Notes: generated by a model not told the origin, from the sequence alone. Positions 10,224 through 23,180 are shown, counted from the stretch's first letter. The stretch: 64,000 bases of DNA from Ophiura sarsii (GCA_035610835.1 CM069443.1:62070480-62134479), one strand, 5' to 3'. Made by a program: numbers and translations.

Positions 10224-10799
10224 ATTAGGCCGGATAAAACCAAACGCAAATGAAAGACGGAGGATGGATCTTTTGGAGCGGCATCCCAGGTGCTCGGACT
10301 GCGGGAATCTTGAAGGCACGGATCTTTCTCAACAGCAACCCTGATGAATTTGTGTACCCAAAACCTAGTAGGTCCAATATTTAAATCAGTTCTACAAGGT
10401 ACTCTCCATCTCAACACACAAGGATGTGCGCAGTTAGTGTCAGTAAACAACAACTTGAACTGTTCTTATCACTCATCTGCGGTTGAGTTAAGCATCTATT
10501 ATGGAATTATTTAATCTCCAGTACTTTTTATTTTCCTCCCTTTTATTTATTTATTTATTTTTTGAAAAAGGGGGCCGGCAATTATCAAGCCTTCATAGAA
10601 GACTTGTGTGCGGTAATTTTATGATTCAATGAATTCATACCATGCATTGAATCTCTATTTTCATAAATTAAATTAAATTAAAGGTCACACAAATTGAATT
10701 TCAGGTACATCATATTTCTGTGAATTATGTCAGCGAATTGAAGGGGTCGTATGGTAGTTCACTAGACCCACTATTAATTTGTTGTGCAGAGTTCATAGG

Positions 10800-11165
10800 G
10801 TTCTAGGCAGTTCACTACTATATGTATAGACCCTGAAACACCAGTAACATTGTAGGCAGTTCACTACTATATGTATAGACCCTGAAACACCAGTAACATT
10901 GGCAAGCGATTAAGGTTTACTGGAAGTTATATCTATAGGAATAAATTCAACTAATTTAGTCATCTTTATGAGTATCCCTCTAAAGGGTGGGGTATAGGCA
11001 GTTCACTTTATCCATAGTTAAATTGTTGATTTCCTAATATGTGTCTTAATTTGTTTTACTGAATGATAGGAATAAAATCAGCTAATTTAGTCATCTTTAT
11101 GAGTTTCCCTCTAAAGGGTGGGGTTGAGGCAGTTCACTTTATCCATAGTTAAATTGGTGATTTCC
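10800..11165. repeat. Short tandem duplications
   Basis: A block of about 47 bp with GTTCACTACTATATGTATAG and CCTGAAACACCAGTAACATT occurs twice in succession (about 10,810 and 10,857). A second pair containing CTAATTTAGTCATCTTTATG and CCCTCTAAAGGGTGGGGT occurs at about 10,950 and 11,075. Both are non-coding; the second contains the small palindrome CCCTCTAAAGGG. Confidence 0.75.
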
Positions 11166-11512
11166 TAATTGTGTCTGACAGATCAATGTCATAATGTGTC
11201 AGGATTTTGAAGGAAGGCGTCTAGTCTATCCAATAATTTTGATAATACTTTCCTTAGACTTGTATCAAAAATTATTTGATTAAGCATCTTGACTTGTATT
11301 AAAATTGTAATTAAGTTGCCAATATCATATGTATCAATGTTTGGTAATTAATGAAATGTTACAAGATTTGAATAAACCTCTTGTGAATGAGCCTCCGAGC
11401 CATATACCATACATGTGTGTTTTGTTTTCTATGCTATAAGGAAGTAATCACAGTGATATTGTGGTAGTCTGATTATTTCATGTCCATTATAATTTGCAAG
11501 TCGTCAGTACTT
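11166..11512. other. Non-coding stretch before satellite A
   Basis: AT-rich. An AATAAA hexamer occurs near 11,371, but no upstream coding region supports calling it a polyadenylation site. Confidence 0.4.
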
Positions 11513-13620
11513 GTTAGCTACACAAACTTTATAAGTAGCTCAAAATGTGAAATCATCCAAAAAATCAAATCGGGACACATTTTATGGTGTCTGTCATTTT
11601 TTATGCTAAATTGCCGGGAATTTTTTTCTGCATCAAATGACCGGTTAGCTACTCAAACTTTATAAGTAGCTCAAAATGTAAAATCATATCCAAAAAATCA
11701 AATCGGGACACATTTAATGGTGTCCTTCATTTTTTTAGGCTAAATTGCCAGGGTTTTTCACCATCAAGTGTGTTGCAGTACAGACTGTATATGTAGCTTA
11801 AAATGTGAAATCAAATCAAAAAAAATAAATTCGGGACACATTTTATGGTCCCGAATCCTGAAAATTGCCGGCAATTTTGTTTCTCTGTCAAATGTGTCGA
11901 GGTTTGACCGGTTAGCTACACAAACTTCATACGTAGCTCAAAATGTGAAATCAAATCCAAAAAATCAAATCGGGACACGTTTTATGGTGTCCGGCATTTT
12001 TTAGGCTAAAATGATGGCAATTTTTTTCTCTTCGTCAAATGTGTTGCGGTTTGACCGGTTAGCTACACAGACTTCATACGTAGCTCAAATTGTGAAATCA
12101 TATCCAAAAAATATCAATTTATTGTGTCCGTTATTTGTAAGGCTTAATTGCCAGCAATTTTTCCTCCGTGAAATGTGTTGCGGTTTGACCAGTTAGCTAC
12201 ACAAACTTAATACGTAGCTCAAAATGTAAAATCATATCCAAAAAATCAAATAGGGACACATTTTATGGTGTCTGTCATTTTTCAGGCTAAATTGCCAGCA
12301 ATTTTGTTTCTCTGTCAATGTGTCACAGTTTGACCGGTTAGCTACACAAACTTCATACGTAGCTCAAAATGTTAAATCATATCCAAAAAATCAAATCGGA
12401 CACATTTTATGGTGTCCGTCATTTTAAAGGCTTAATTGCTGTCTTTTTTTTCTCCGTCAAATGTGTTGCGGTTTGACCGGTTAGCTACGCAAACTTAATA
12501 CGTAGCTCAAAATGTGAAATTATATCCAAAAAATCAAATCGGGACATATTTTATGGTGTCTGTCATTTTATGGTGTCTGTCATTTTTCAGGCTAAATTGC
12601 CGGTAATTTTGTTTCTCTGTCAATGTGTCACAGTTTGACCGGTTAGCTGCACAAACTTCATACGTAGCTCAAAATGTTAAATCATATCCAAAAAATCAAA
12701 TCGGCACATTTTATGGTGTCCGTCATTTTTTAGGCTAATTTTCTGGCAATTATTTTCTCCGTCAAATGTGTTGCGGTTTGACCGGTTAGCTACGCAAACT
12801 TAATACGTAGCTCAAAATGTGAAATCATATCCAAAAAATCAAATCGGGACATATTTTATGGTATCTGTCATTTTTCAGGCTAAATTTCTGTTAATTTTGT
12901 TTCTCTGTCAATGTGTCACAGTTTGACCGGTTAGCTGCACAAACTTCATACGTAGCTCAAAATGTTAAATCATATCCAAAAAATCAAATCGGCACATTTT
13001 ATGGTGTCCGTCATTTTTTAGGCTAAATTGCTGGCAATTATTTTCTCCGTCAAATGTGTTGCGTTTTGACCGGTTAGCTACGCAAACTTAATATGTAGCT
13101 CAAAATGTGAAATCATATCCAAAAAATCAAATTGGGACATATTTTATGGTGTCTGTCATTTTCAGGCTAAATTACTGGTAATTTTGTTTCTCTGTCAATG
13201 TGTCACAGTTTGACCGGTTAGCTGCACAAACTTCATACGTATATAGCTCAAAATGTTAAATCATATCCAAAAAATCAAATCGGCACATTTTATGGTGTCC
13301 ATCATTTTTTAGGCTAAATTGCTGGCAAATTATTTTCTCCGTCAAATGTGTTGCGGTTATACCGGTTAGCTACGAAAACTTAATATGTAGCTCAAAATGT
13401 GAAATCATATCCAAAAAATCAAATCGGGACATATTTTATGGTGTCTGTCATTTTTCAGGCTAAATTGCCGGTAATTTTGTTTCTCTGTCAATGTGTCACA
13501 GTTTGACCGGTAAGCTGCACAAACTTCATAACTCAAAATGTTAAATCATATCCAAAAAATCAAATTGGCACATTTTATTGTATCTGTCCTTTTTATTAGC
13601 CTAAATTCAAATTTAAATCA
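11513..13620. repeat. Satellite A, about 144-bp monomer, about 15 copies
   Basis: The landmark GTTAGCTRC recurs at 11,513, 11,644, 11,911, 12,059, 12,192, 12,337, 12,480, 12,642, 12,785, 12,930, 13,073, 13,217, 13,365 and 13,510, with a degraded unit near 11,783. Each monomer carries CAAACTT, GTAGCTCAAAATGT, ATCCAAAAAATCAAAT, a TTTTATGGTGTC block and TTTCTC-GTCAA-TGTG. Early units are more diverged. From about 12,337 two monomer types alternate. The ORFs across it are repeat artefacts. Confidence 0.95.
12337..13620. repeat. Dimeric higher-order repeat within satellite A
   Basis: Type 1 (TAGCTGCACAAACTTCAT, ATGTTAAATC, CGGCACATTTTA) starts at 12,642, 12,930, 13,217 and 13,510. Type 2 (TAGCTACGCAAACTTAAT, ATGTGAAATC, CGGGACATATTTTA) starts at 12,480, 12,785, 13,073 and 13,365. 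The dimer period is about 287-305 bp. Same-type monomers resemble each other more than their neighbours, the signature of dimer-wise amplification. Confidence 0.85.
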
Positions 13621-15630
13621 ACAGCGAAAACAATATTTGCATTTTCAATGCAAATGTCATTTGTGCTGGAATTTTCGGAAATTCGTAATCGTAATCCCAG
13701 TCAGGACCCGTTTTTTTAGGAGGTACCCGAGATTCCCGAAATGTCTATAAACATTTGATTCTGAAATTATAATTTCATTCATCAAATTATTAAAATATAA
13801 TTATAACTAAATAAGCTTTCTTTAAAAAAACACCTTGTCGGCTAAATCACGATTATTTAATGCAAATGTATAGTTATATAAAGAGACAGAGGTGAGAGGA
13901 TCTTAAACATTTCTTATTTCTATATTTTGCTCTAGTCTAAATGACATTAGAGTCGATGAGATTCGAAAATCAAAGATTACTAAACTCTTATCTATTCTTA
14001 GATCCTGAACCTTTTTGGAGCATATTTATTTTTATAGCAATTTGACTATAATTTAGTATTAAAATGTGTTTAATGCTAGGTTTTTCTGATGATAGTCTCT
14101 CTGTCTTTGTAAGTGATGACTTTCCCTTCCTGCCAATATTTGATGTGTTTTGTAAGCCCGTTTGTAAGCATGCGCGGCATGTACAGCTATAGCTCTGGAA
14201 ATTCTTAGCTTTCTACGAGTGACAATATAACTATGATTCTTATCAGTTATAATTGATGCTGTTTGTATTGTATGGTATGGACGCATTCGCCAAGTTGACG
14301 GATGCCACTGTTCTGAAAGTGTATATCCGAATAAATCAGGGAAAACTAAACACAAACCAGTTTTCATTCCAGGTACTTCGGGGTCTGCTTCTCGGGAATC
14401 ATCCTTCTCGGCACCAGACCCCGCACGCACATTGATTGATACAAAATACAATGAAAGTATGGGACGTAAAAACAGGGATACCGCAAGACACCAGCTGGTT
14501 CGTTTGTTCCCCTATACGATTTGCCATTATTCGAGCTAATTGGACCTGGATTTAAAATCCCAGCATGCGTCACATTTAGGCAATCTCTGACACATGCTAA
14601 TATCGGAGTTCACGATGCACATTCGTAAACACGTAATAGTGTTACTCTAGCCGCTGTGTAAGAGATTATTGTGTACGAAAAAAATGATCACATTATACTG
14701 TCCATTTTTCGGACGTATAAATGCTTGTAACTATATTACCTTGAAAGATAGGAAATAGTCACGTATACAGAAATGTAGGTATATATCTAAGGAAAATATT
14801 TTGGCTGACGACCATATGTCGAGACTTACTTGTAAAGCTACAATTTCAGTCCGAACGGTGGCTATTGTATACAACAAAATCGCCATTGTGAATTATTGTC
14901 TGCAAGTGATTTACGCGATTGCGTAGTAAGTGGCAGTAGTTTACATTTGCGGCATATTTGTTCCATTGACGCAAAGCACTTCGGGATATTGAAAACGGAC
15001 AAAATTTGAAGGCTAATTTAAATATGTATCCCACGCTCAATTAAAAGAAATCATAGAGGGCGTCCACTTTAGCATGGTAATGGCGAAAATGGCGGCACCC
15101 ATTGGTGAACGTGTACGCAGTATCAGTTGGCTTCGAGATTATTAGCGTGAGACGTAATGTGAATCAGAAATATGGCGTAAGCACTACAATCTGGCCACCA
15201 ATTATACTCCTGGAACACATTACACTATATTAAACGGCATATAATAATTATAGCCCAAGGAGCGTAACATAGGGCCTACATTTCAATACCGCCATGGCTT
15301 AGCGTGAGATTTAATGTGGGTCAGAAAAGTTCCATAGTAACGAGCCCAAAATACCTTAGCAACGCCTTCTTTTTTAATGTTTTTCTTTTAAAAAAATATG
15401 CTCATGCAGTAGGTATCAATATAATACACAACTTATCAACATTTCCTTCAACCAACGCCCTTACTTTTCAAGATTTTTGTGCCACAAACGAACCACGATA
15501 TAAGGCAGTAACTGGTCCATGATAACACAACACATACGGACAAAACCCCCTAAAAATGGCTAAAAATGGAGCTATCAGAATCATGCTACCAAACACAGTA
15601 TTCGAGACTGGTAGTCATCTCATAAAAACG
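13621..15630. other. Non-coding stretch with no recognised gene
   Basis: Several short frames exist but none shows a domain or a plausible signal. A block around 15,150 (GCGTGAGACGTAATGTG) recurs in diverged form at 15,301. A GGCGAAAATGGCGGCACCC stretch at about 15,080 is GC-richer, but no frame extends from it. Confidence 0.45.
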
Positions 15631-15634
15631 GACT

Positions 15635-15705
15635 TGCCGGTGACAGGATTTGAACCCGAGTCCTCCAGCATGGATACACTGTCTTAGTCTACTCGGTCAG
15701 GGGAT
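15635..15705 (-). repeat. tRNA-like SINE head or tRNA pseudogene
   Basis: On the minus strand TGACCGAGTAGACTAAGAC resembles an RNA polymerase III A box of the Leu/Ser tRNA type, and GGTTCAAATCC is a perfect B box about 35 bp further on. The 3' arm ends CACCGGCA but the 5' side does not pair with it, so this is not an intact tRNA gene. A SINE head or decayed tRNA is more likely. Confidence 0.5.
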
Positions 15706-16438
15706 CATGTACCCGTAATTAACAATTTCATGGGCATTTATTACCTGCCGTGAGCATCCGGAGAGATAGACTGAGGCAACACGTGCTGCCCGCATGGTTT
15801 TCAAATGAGATATATGTGGTTCGGGGCAGTAAGTGTTGAGGGACCATTTTCAAGCACTGATTTTGCAATGAACTTGAATATATGTCGAGCTTGAACTATC
15901 TACTAACTCATATGAAACAGTTCCATACAATATTGAATGGGGGAGACTTCAATTAACGAATTCCTCAAAGTGTCCCAACAGTTATTTCTTATAGATTGTG
16001 GGTGCTCAGCTCAGGTCTCCTGTCCTACATTGCCCCACTTTGCACATTGGCAGTTATTGTGGATTAATTGTATGCCTTTAACAGTGTTACAATAAATATG
16101 AGTAAACAAGAAGATATAATAACAATATCGATTCATAAAGCATTTATCTTATCCACTCAATTGGACATTGACAACAACAGTCTGGTGCTGGAAGGATGCC
16201 CTGCAGAAGTATAAACAAATCAATCTTGACCATCATTTGGTGTGTCAAATCTATGTGGCAGTTGTGCCATGCGTAGACCATAAAGATTCTTATTTCATCG
16301 TTAACACTACTTTTGGTGATAAACATTCGTACCTTAACAGCCAATTTTCAATTGAAAAATTGAGGCCTCTTTGGTATAGATTACTACATAATTACTTCCT
16401 GGTTTATCTTCCTTCAAAATTTGTGATACCTTCATTAA

Positions 16439-16953
16439 CCCTTTGAATCCGAAAGGCCGCTAAAGCGACCGCACGGAGTAATCGCTATAACCCGCAAGGC
16501 CGCTATAGCGGCCAAGGAACAGGTGACATTGATCATGTGACTTTGAGTGGTCATATGACTCTCAAATCATGTGATGTTTATACCCGATGAGAAATACCTT
16601 GTTTCGCCAGATTTACGTTGTGTTTTGATGTCATTTGGCTGAAGAATACTGTCAAAAATAGCACGAAATGAGATGAATACGCATGCGCAGATGTTTCTCA
16701 GGTAGACAGGCATGCATTGTATTACGGTTATGAATAGCCAATTTGGCGATAAAAAAAGAATAAAGATCGGATAAGAACGATGTTTTATTACGAATAATGT
16801 ATGTACGATGATAGAGGGCAGTATGTCATTATTGAAGACGGTGAATCAGAGGGTGTAAGACCCGGGGGTAACAAATCCATTATTCGTCAAAATTACTCAA
16901 AATAACTCAGGGTAGAGGGGCTGACCCCCACCAATAACTCAGGGTTCAAAGGG
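16439..16953. mobile_element. piggyBac-like MITE, TTAA duplication
   Basis: TTAA at 16,435-16,438 and 16,954-16,957 flanks a 515-bp segment with 12-bp TIRs CCCTTTGAAYCC. TTAA targets and TIRs starting CCCTTT are characteristic of piggyBac-type elements. Just inside the left end lie related palindromes, including GGCCGCTATAGCGGCC at about 16,499. No transposase is encoded. Confidence 0.75.
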
Positions 16954-16959
16954 TTAAAG

Positions 16960-18985
16960 CACTGCAGCCTCAGATGCATGCACAGTGTTAGGTCAATATT
17001 TCATTGTAAGTATTGTCATAAATACCCATTTTTCACAGGCCATTTCCACTCTTGAGATACATGAGTAGCTTACAGTTCTTATATGTGACGTGATCCAGCG
17101 AAATGAGTCCCATGTCGGCAGTTTTCAATTTTGATGTTTGTCTATAAGCAGGTGGAAAATGCTAAGGCATGGTCTAAACCCCAAAATTGAACTTCTAGTT
17201 TATAAGTGACAAACAATTTACCAGCTGAGAAAACAAAGTAAAACATAAGAATTTGTCACTCAAAATCAATATTCCCAACATCCGACTCATTCTGCTTGAT
17301 TGCATCACATGTGCAGGGGAATTCATACACTCTTAGAAGTTTCGAACCAATTAGAAAAAAGGAAACTAAAATACGCAGAATGCATTGAAAATGTCTAAAT
17401 GCACTCCGCGTGTGCGTCGTACATTGTGCGCAACACACACTTTGTTTTGATTCGTAGTTCAGGCAGCACGGAGTCGCCGATTTTTAACACAGGTATTAGC
17501 TAACTTGTTAACACATTATATTTGTGTTCATTATTAAAGAGAATAAACCTTTGCAAAAAGGTATGTATTAATGTGTATTATGTTGTGTATGAATCAGGTC
17601 AATATATGCGTGTGTTTTGTTTCTCCAAAAAATCCCAAAAATCCATGCTCTTGCGCAAATGTTGATATATTCACAATAGCACCTGTGGGATCATGCCATT
17701 ATTCACACATCAACATCAGCTTGTGTGCATTGATTTGTCTAGATTCTCTCAAAAAACGTGTATGTATTTATTAACCTATAACCAATATACCACAAACTAT
17801 CTCCTTCCCTCTTTTAATATTCTGTAGAAATCCTAGATGTATTCATACATCTCCTCCTGACCAGCCTAAGAAATGGCTTGCATTATCCAAGACACATTTT
17901 AATTGCATTAATCCAAGACTACCTTTTATCCAAGACACATTTTAATTGCATTAAAACTATACTAGTACACCACTGTGTTATTGCATCATGAACATGCATT
18001 GGGCCTAGAGTTTGCCTGGAATGGACACTGGATTGGGGTAGTCACAGATTGGGGGTAAACAGAGGACATTTATTTAGATCTCGGAACATCCATTTACAGC
18101 CTGTGTCATAGGCAATAGAGCTTGTCCAGAGTGGCAATATTTCATTGTAAATATTAGTAATAGATATTGCCTAGTTTGACAGGCCATTTACACATTTAGA
18201 TTCAACGTGAAACCTATAGCACTCCAGATGGAGTAGGCTTCAGTAATTGTCTACTTCCCCGCATGACATACTTTATCATATTCTTGTCAACAGTTTTTCA
18301 ATAGCAGCTCCTTGTACTGGTTGCGCTAAATTGATTTCAACACACGCACACATGTGGTCACTGTGCGACATGTGTGTACAAGTATAACACTCACGACTTT
18401 CCATCAATGCATACTTGACTTACAATTGTGTTTATATAAATCTACAATAGTGGCCCCAATAACTTTTTGAGACAAATGTGGATTATATTATGAAATAAAT
18501 AAACTTTTCAGAAAAAAAGAGACACTTTTGCCAACCTTCCTTGAATAGAGAATGATTGTTACACCATGCCTGTCATGTACAATGTTATGCTGTCATGTGA
18601 CTGTCCCCAAAAAAGGAATGTGGCTGAGATGTGTGTCAAAAATTACTTTAAATGACAACTGGATCGGAATGACCCCACAAGATACAATCTTAACCCCACA
18701 AGATTCAATCTCGCTCTAAAATGATTCTTAAATAGGCATGTTACTTTATACTTATTTCTAAGACTGTTTGTTCAAATCATTTGTGAAAATAATTTGGCTC
18801 TAATTGCAGGTAAGGTCGCTCCATTTTTAAGGTATGGTAAACATAACAAGTTGTTTCCCATAGAACTTTACTTTGTCTATCTACCTCTAAACCATGACAT
18901 AAGGGTGTATTCAAGTTGTAGATCCAGCATTAATGCGCAAATACTGAGATTTGTTAAGTAAAGTAAAAAGATAAAAATGGAATCT
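16960..18985. other. Non-coding stretch with minor duplications
   Basis: No gene recognised. A block around ATATTTCATTGTAAGTATT (17,000) recurs diverged near 18,135 with the shared GACAGGCCATTT. The phrase ATCCAAGACACATTTTAATT occurs twice near 17,886-17,950. Confidence 0.5.
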
Positions 18986-18988
18986 GAC

Positions 18989-19057
18989 TGACTTCAGACT
19001 GATTTTGTTTGATCACACCACATATGTGATGTGATCAAGCAAAATCAGTCTCAAGTC
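18989..19057. repeat. Hairpin, about 30-bp arms
   Basis: GACTTCAGACTGATTTTGTT and its continuation TGATCACA pair with TGTGATCAAGCAAAATCAGT around a CACATATGTG centre. Arms are nearly perfect. Possibly a very small foldback element. Confidence 0.75.
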
Positions 19058-19340
19058 AAACAATATATAATATTCAGTTCTCTACTTGGTTGTATAGGTT
19101 ATTGGCACAGCTTCATTTTGCAGAAAACCCCATCTCAAATGGACACTTAGTTCCATAAGATATTAGCTATTGAAGGGTTTTAAAAACAATAGAGAAGAAC
19201 AGTAGTTCTATCCTCTTTTTATGTATCTATATCTATAGAATACTTGGCAGAACAAGTAAACTTGTTATCATGCCAAGGCCCCTGAAACCTAGGGACATGA
19301 GTGTTTGTGACAGGTAACAGACCCGGGATGATCCCCTATA

Positions 19341-19432
19341 ACAGTTTGGGAAACACCATGTGTTCTAGAATACGTCTGTGAATACTGGACACATTCTAGA
19401 ACGCATTTGGTGTTCCCAAACCGTTACAAAAA
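19341..19432. repeat. Inverted repeat, about 30-bp arms
   Basis: AACAGTTTGGGAAACACCAT and GTGTTCTAGAAT pair imperfectly with ATTCTAGAACGCATTTGGTG and TTCCCAAACCGTT, with about 20 bp between. Outer GGATGATCC (19,326) and GGATCACATT-related sequence (about 19,450) suggest the fold may extend further. Confidence 0.65.
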
Positions 19433-19459
19433 AAGGTGTTTAGAAATGTGATCCTTTGT

Positions 19460-20470
19460 TTAACACCGGGATTCAAAAAATAGAACATGTTAAATTTTTA
19501 GCTGACTAAATCCTGTAATGATATTATAGTTGTTGATGTTTCTCAAATATTTGTGGATATAGGATACTGTTAAAACAAGAGAAAGCTGAAAATATATGTA
19601 AATATTTCCAATATAAAAGTTTAAAATCATCGAACACCTTTTGGTGTTAATAGCCAGAACACCTGTTGAGGCGTCCACAAAATTCACTAGCAGTGACTTT
19701 AGAACCCACACCTTTACCGGGGGCGGGGCACTGACATTGGAAAGGGGTATAGGTATGTGCTGGCCGCTCTGAAGACCCCCTTTTTCACTCTCTTCTGCTC
19801 GCTTTTAACTCTTCTGCTTGCTTTTAAGATCCCTTTTAAGCATTCAGCGTCAGCTCTTAAAATGTTATTGAAAATTAAAAAATCGTAAAAATTTGCATTC
19901 CATGCCCAATTGTTTGAAAAAATTGTGTTCTAAAAACCCCAATATTTTGAGAAAAAAAAAGAGTTTTTACTTAACAAATTTGGGGGAAAAGTCAGTTCTC
20001 AAGACCCTACTTTAGGGAGAAATCAGTTTTTAAGACGCTGTTTTTCGTCAAAAATCCTTTCCGAAGCCTCGTCTTTGAGACCCTGAATGGCACACCTCCT
20101 CCCAAAATAAGTTGAGTGACCCCCCGAGCTTTACAGCTTCCCCATCATCTCACTATTGGCATATCCATATCTAGTTTATAGATAGCGACAGATAATTAAC
20201 TACTCTCATCCGAGTCAATAGAGTAACAGGCGACATGCTCATTTGTAGACAGATCTTTACAGTCTGCTCTTTACTTGCCTTCATTACCGGTGCGGAGGTG
20301 CTTATGTTTTTATGATCACGCTCAAAGCGTATCTCTTTTTTATGCGTTGTTTGCCATTTGTAATATCCATTTGTTATATCCAAATGGGAAACGTTTAATC
20401 ACAAGTGTAATGTATACTGGGATGTTACACTAATTCAGTCTTGCTCTTTTTCTTCTTCTTCTTTTTTAGG
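19460..20470. other. Non-coding stretch with no recognised gene
   Basis: Short open frames on the minus strand (19,490-19,711 and 20,171-20,383) show no domain and no conserved feature. A low-complexity segment at 19,770-20,060 has repeated AAGACCC and TTTTAAG words. Confidence 0.4.
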
Positions 20471-20487
20471 GGGGGGGGGGGGGGGGT
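20470..20487. repeat. Poly-G tract
   Basis: An uninterrupted run of about 18 G between a TTCTTCTTCTTC stretch and TGGAG. Length is likely polymorphic or subject to sequencing error. Confidence 0.8.
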
Positions 20488-20599
20488 GGAGAAAGCCTTA
20501 AAGCAATATTATGCGATCTTTCTCAAATTGTTACACATATTTTTCTCTCTCTCTTGTATTAAAGCCCCGGGCATCTACTAAATGGTGGAAAACTACGCT

Positions 20600-21140
20600 G
20601 CTTCATATTTAAGGAGGTAAAGGTAAATACACCTGACCTCAATTGCTAAAATTGTGGGACCAATCGAATTTCAACTAACTGAAATACAAAGCTTTGAAAA
20701 GAGCGTGGTCAGAACCCGTTTTTTCCAATTTAACAATAAATCATCTGTGCGTTGCATCTCTGCATTGTGTGCAAGTTTTCCCTGTATGGTGTTTATATTC
20801 TCCAAAATAACTTATGTTTGGTAACAAAGATTTAAAATACAGGTAGTTTGGATCAATATTCAGCATTAGAAAAGGTATTTATACTTTTTAAGTCACCTTA
20901 TGATGGATTTCCTAAGTAAGAATAAAGTCAAAGGCAAAACGTTGATGAAGTCAGTACGATGCGCAAATGCAACGCATGGACGGTTTATAAGCAAAATTGG
21001 AAAAAAATGGTTTTGACCACGCTGTATTCAAAGCTTTGTGTTTTAAAAACCTTACATCCAAATGGTCTCATAATTTTACTAATTAATTTCAGATATATTT
21101 ACTTTTATTTCCCTAAATATTGAATAGCTATGCCTACTAC
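20600..21140. mobile_element. Old foldback element with arms of about 200 bp
   Basis: The left side (GGTAAAGGTAAATACACCTG, GGGACCAAT, CAAAGCTTTGAA, GCGTGGTCAGAACC) pairs in order with the right side, which reads in reverse complement AAAGTAAATATATCTG, GAGACCATT, CAAAGCTTTGAA and GCGTGGTCAAAACC. The inner part also pairs (GCGTTGCAT with ATGCAACGC, CAATTT with AAATTG). Arms are clearly diverged, so this is older than most TIR elements here. Exact ends were not determined. Confidence 0.6.
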
Positions 21141-22160
21141 ATTACTAGTAATATAAGCCCTCCGGTTTTTGGACCCAGTTTTTTGGGACACGCTGTATTT
21201 ACAAAATACAGAATCTATGGTGTTAAATTGTAAACAGCGCTAACATTGTGTCAAACCATGGAATTCTATTTACAAAAACAAAAAAACTCAGAAAATAAAC
21301 TGTCCTGGTGTACCAGGACAACTTACTTCAAATTTTGTTTTTGAAGTAATTAGGAGACATAGTCCTCTTTAACATTTAGTTGCATGGTTATAAATGTAAC
21401 CAAGGGTTCTAATTTGATTTCAAAAACCTTTTAAGTAACTCCAATGTCACTATCATAATAACAAGGAAATTAAGTTAGATAGGGGGTTTTTGAGGTTGAA
21501 AAACAAGTAACCTATGGAACTTAGAAATTCTGCAGTGGCTGGGGAGTAGTCTGCTATCCTTCATCCAGACTACCTCCCTGACCACTAGATTGCCTTTTCC
21601 CTCCCCTCCTCCTCAGCCACCCCTTCCCAAAATTACCTCTCCACATTTTTACTATATGCTTACCTGTTTTTAACCAGCAACGGTATCATGAAGAAGGAAT
21701 GGAGCATTATGAAAGAAAGAATAGAGAACAAATAATTAAATATGGATAATGTATTACAATGGAAACAAACAAGCAGGGAATTATTTTATATATACCCTAC
21801 CGACAAATTTTTTGAACACATGGACACATATCAAATTACCAAAATGGTAGGCTTTTAAGACAGCTCAATTAAGGGATGAAACATCCCCCTAGTTTTTAGC
21901 AGGCAGATAGATCTTCATATATGGTTGATTGCTTAGTTGTTGCTCCCCAAAATAAAAACCCTACATGTAACATGAAAACCAAATTGGATGGGAAACAATA
22001 TGAAGACAACTTTCAATTAAGTCCTGAAATTTTGGTATAAATTCAAATAAATAAAAACAATTGCTAAATTATAGATCACTCAAGCCCATAAAACAAGGTT
22101 TTGTTTGATATCCAAGCTGTTTAAACGTGTAAATAGATTAATGAAACAATATTAATTGGG
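21141..22160. other. Non-coding stretch with a small perfect palindrome
   Basis: TGTCCTGGTGTACCAGGACA at 21,301-21,320 is a perfect palindrome apart from its centre. No gene signal was found. Confidence 0.45.
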
Positions 22161-22164
22161 CCTA

Positions 22165-22850
22165 CTCTGGTGAGTAAAAAAAAACCTGCAATAGGGAAAA
22201 GAAGCCATTTTGTTTTCAAAACCAAGTTGAATTTTGAAACTTTTTAAACGTTGCAAGAATGACATATTTGTTCCTAACTGAGTGTGAAAAAATGAAGTTG
22301 ATCGCATTTTCTGTTTGTCTTTGGTGACCCTCTTTGCTGCACAACCCAATTTATTTGTTTGTTTACGAGCACAGGGAATTTCAAATGAAATTGCACACAT
22401 TGCATTTTCATATTTGAATATCCTGCCAACAAAATTTTAGAACGTTTTAATTTTTATTCAAATTTAGAGCATTATAAGCAATTCATAGCATGGGTAGGGT
22501 AAATTGATTATGTTAACTCACTTGTTTGTAAACAAGAAAGGTTGCATTAAATTCCAATTACATCACAAATGTTCCCAAGTTTCCAAATTTGAATGAGAGA
22601 CACATTTTGCGATCTTATGCATGTTGTTGGTATCTCATGGACAAACGTATGAAATGGGTGCACAGGTAAAAAAAGTTCACCAACGGCAAATGGAAAATGA
22701 TATTGACTTATTTGATCACACACATTTATTAACGAATAAGGTATTCGTATAATTATTCGTATAACGTTTTTAAAAAAATCAAACTTCAAGTTGGTTTTAA
22801 AAACAAGATGGATTCTTTCCACTATTGCAGGTTTTGTTTTTCTCACCCTG
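22165..22850. mobile_element. TA-flanked MITE with TIRs of about 90 bp
   Basis: TA at 22,163-22,164 and 22,851-22,852. The left end CTCTGGTGAGTAAAAA then CCTGCAATAGGGAAAAGAAG, and the right end in reverse complement CAGGGTGAGAAAAACAAAAC then CTGCAATAG. Pairing continues to a CAAGTTGAATTTTGAAACTT-type block and AAACG. The 686-bp element has no transposase. TA target and CAGGGTGAG ends suggest a Tc1/mariner derivative; the fragment at 5,952 is a relative. Confidence 0.8.
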
Positions 22851-22869
22851 TATGTTGGAATAAATACGG

Positions 22870-23180
22870 ATCAGTATCAACAATGGGCTATTCTATTTGA
22901 AATCCAGTCACCCCCTATAGAAGACATTGCCTTAATCTTCTACACAGGGAGTGTATAAGATTTCGAATGGAGTAACCCATGCAGGGAACACCATTTTAAA
23001 TTCAAACACCATGCAGGGAAGATTACTGCAATGTATTCCAAAAGGGTGTATGGATTTCAAATGGAATAGCCCAATAAAACCCAAGCACAGGTGAGAACCG
23101 CAGCAGCTTTGATGATTTTCCCGCATCGCATAACATTTTGACATGTAACCATTTTAAACATGAAACCACTGAAAAACGTG
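22870..23180. repeat. Dispersed repeat related to 23,940-24,070 and 25,855-25,930
   Basis: CCATGCAGGGAA followed by GGGTGTATGGATTTCAAATG and GAATAGCCCAATA recurs at 23,968-24,060. The GATGATTTTCCCGCATC and GGCATGTAACCATT-type block recurs at 25,855. These look like fragments of one dispersed non-autonomous family; full ends were not resolved. Confidence 0.55.

Noticed and set aside
15635..15705. Functional tRNA gene on the minus strand
   Set aside because: A and B boxes are good but the acceptor ends do not pair and the anticodon loop is irregular, so it is recorded only as tRNA-like.
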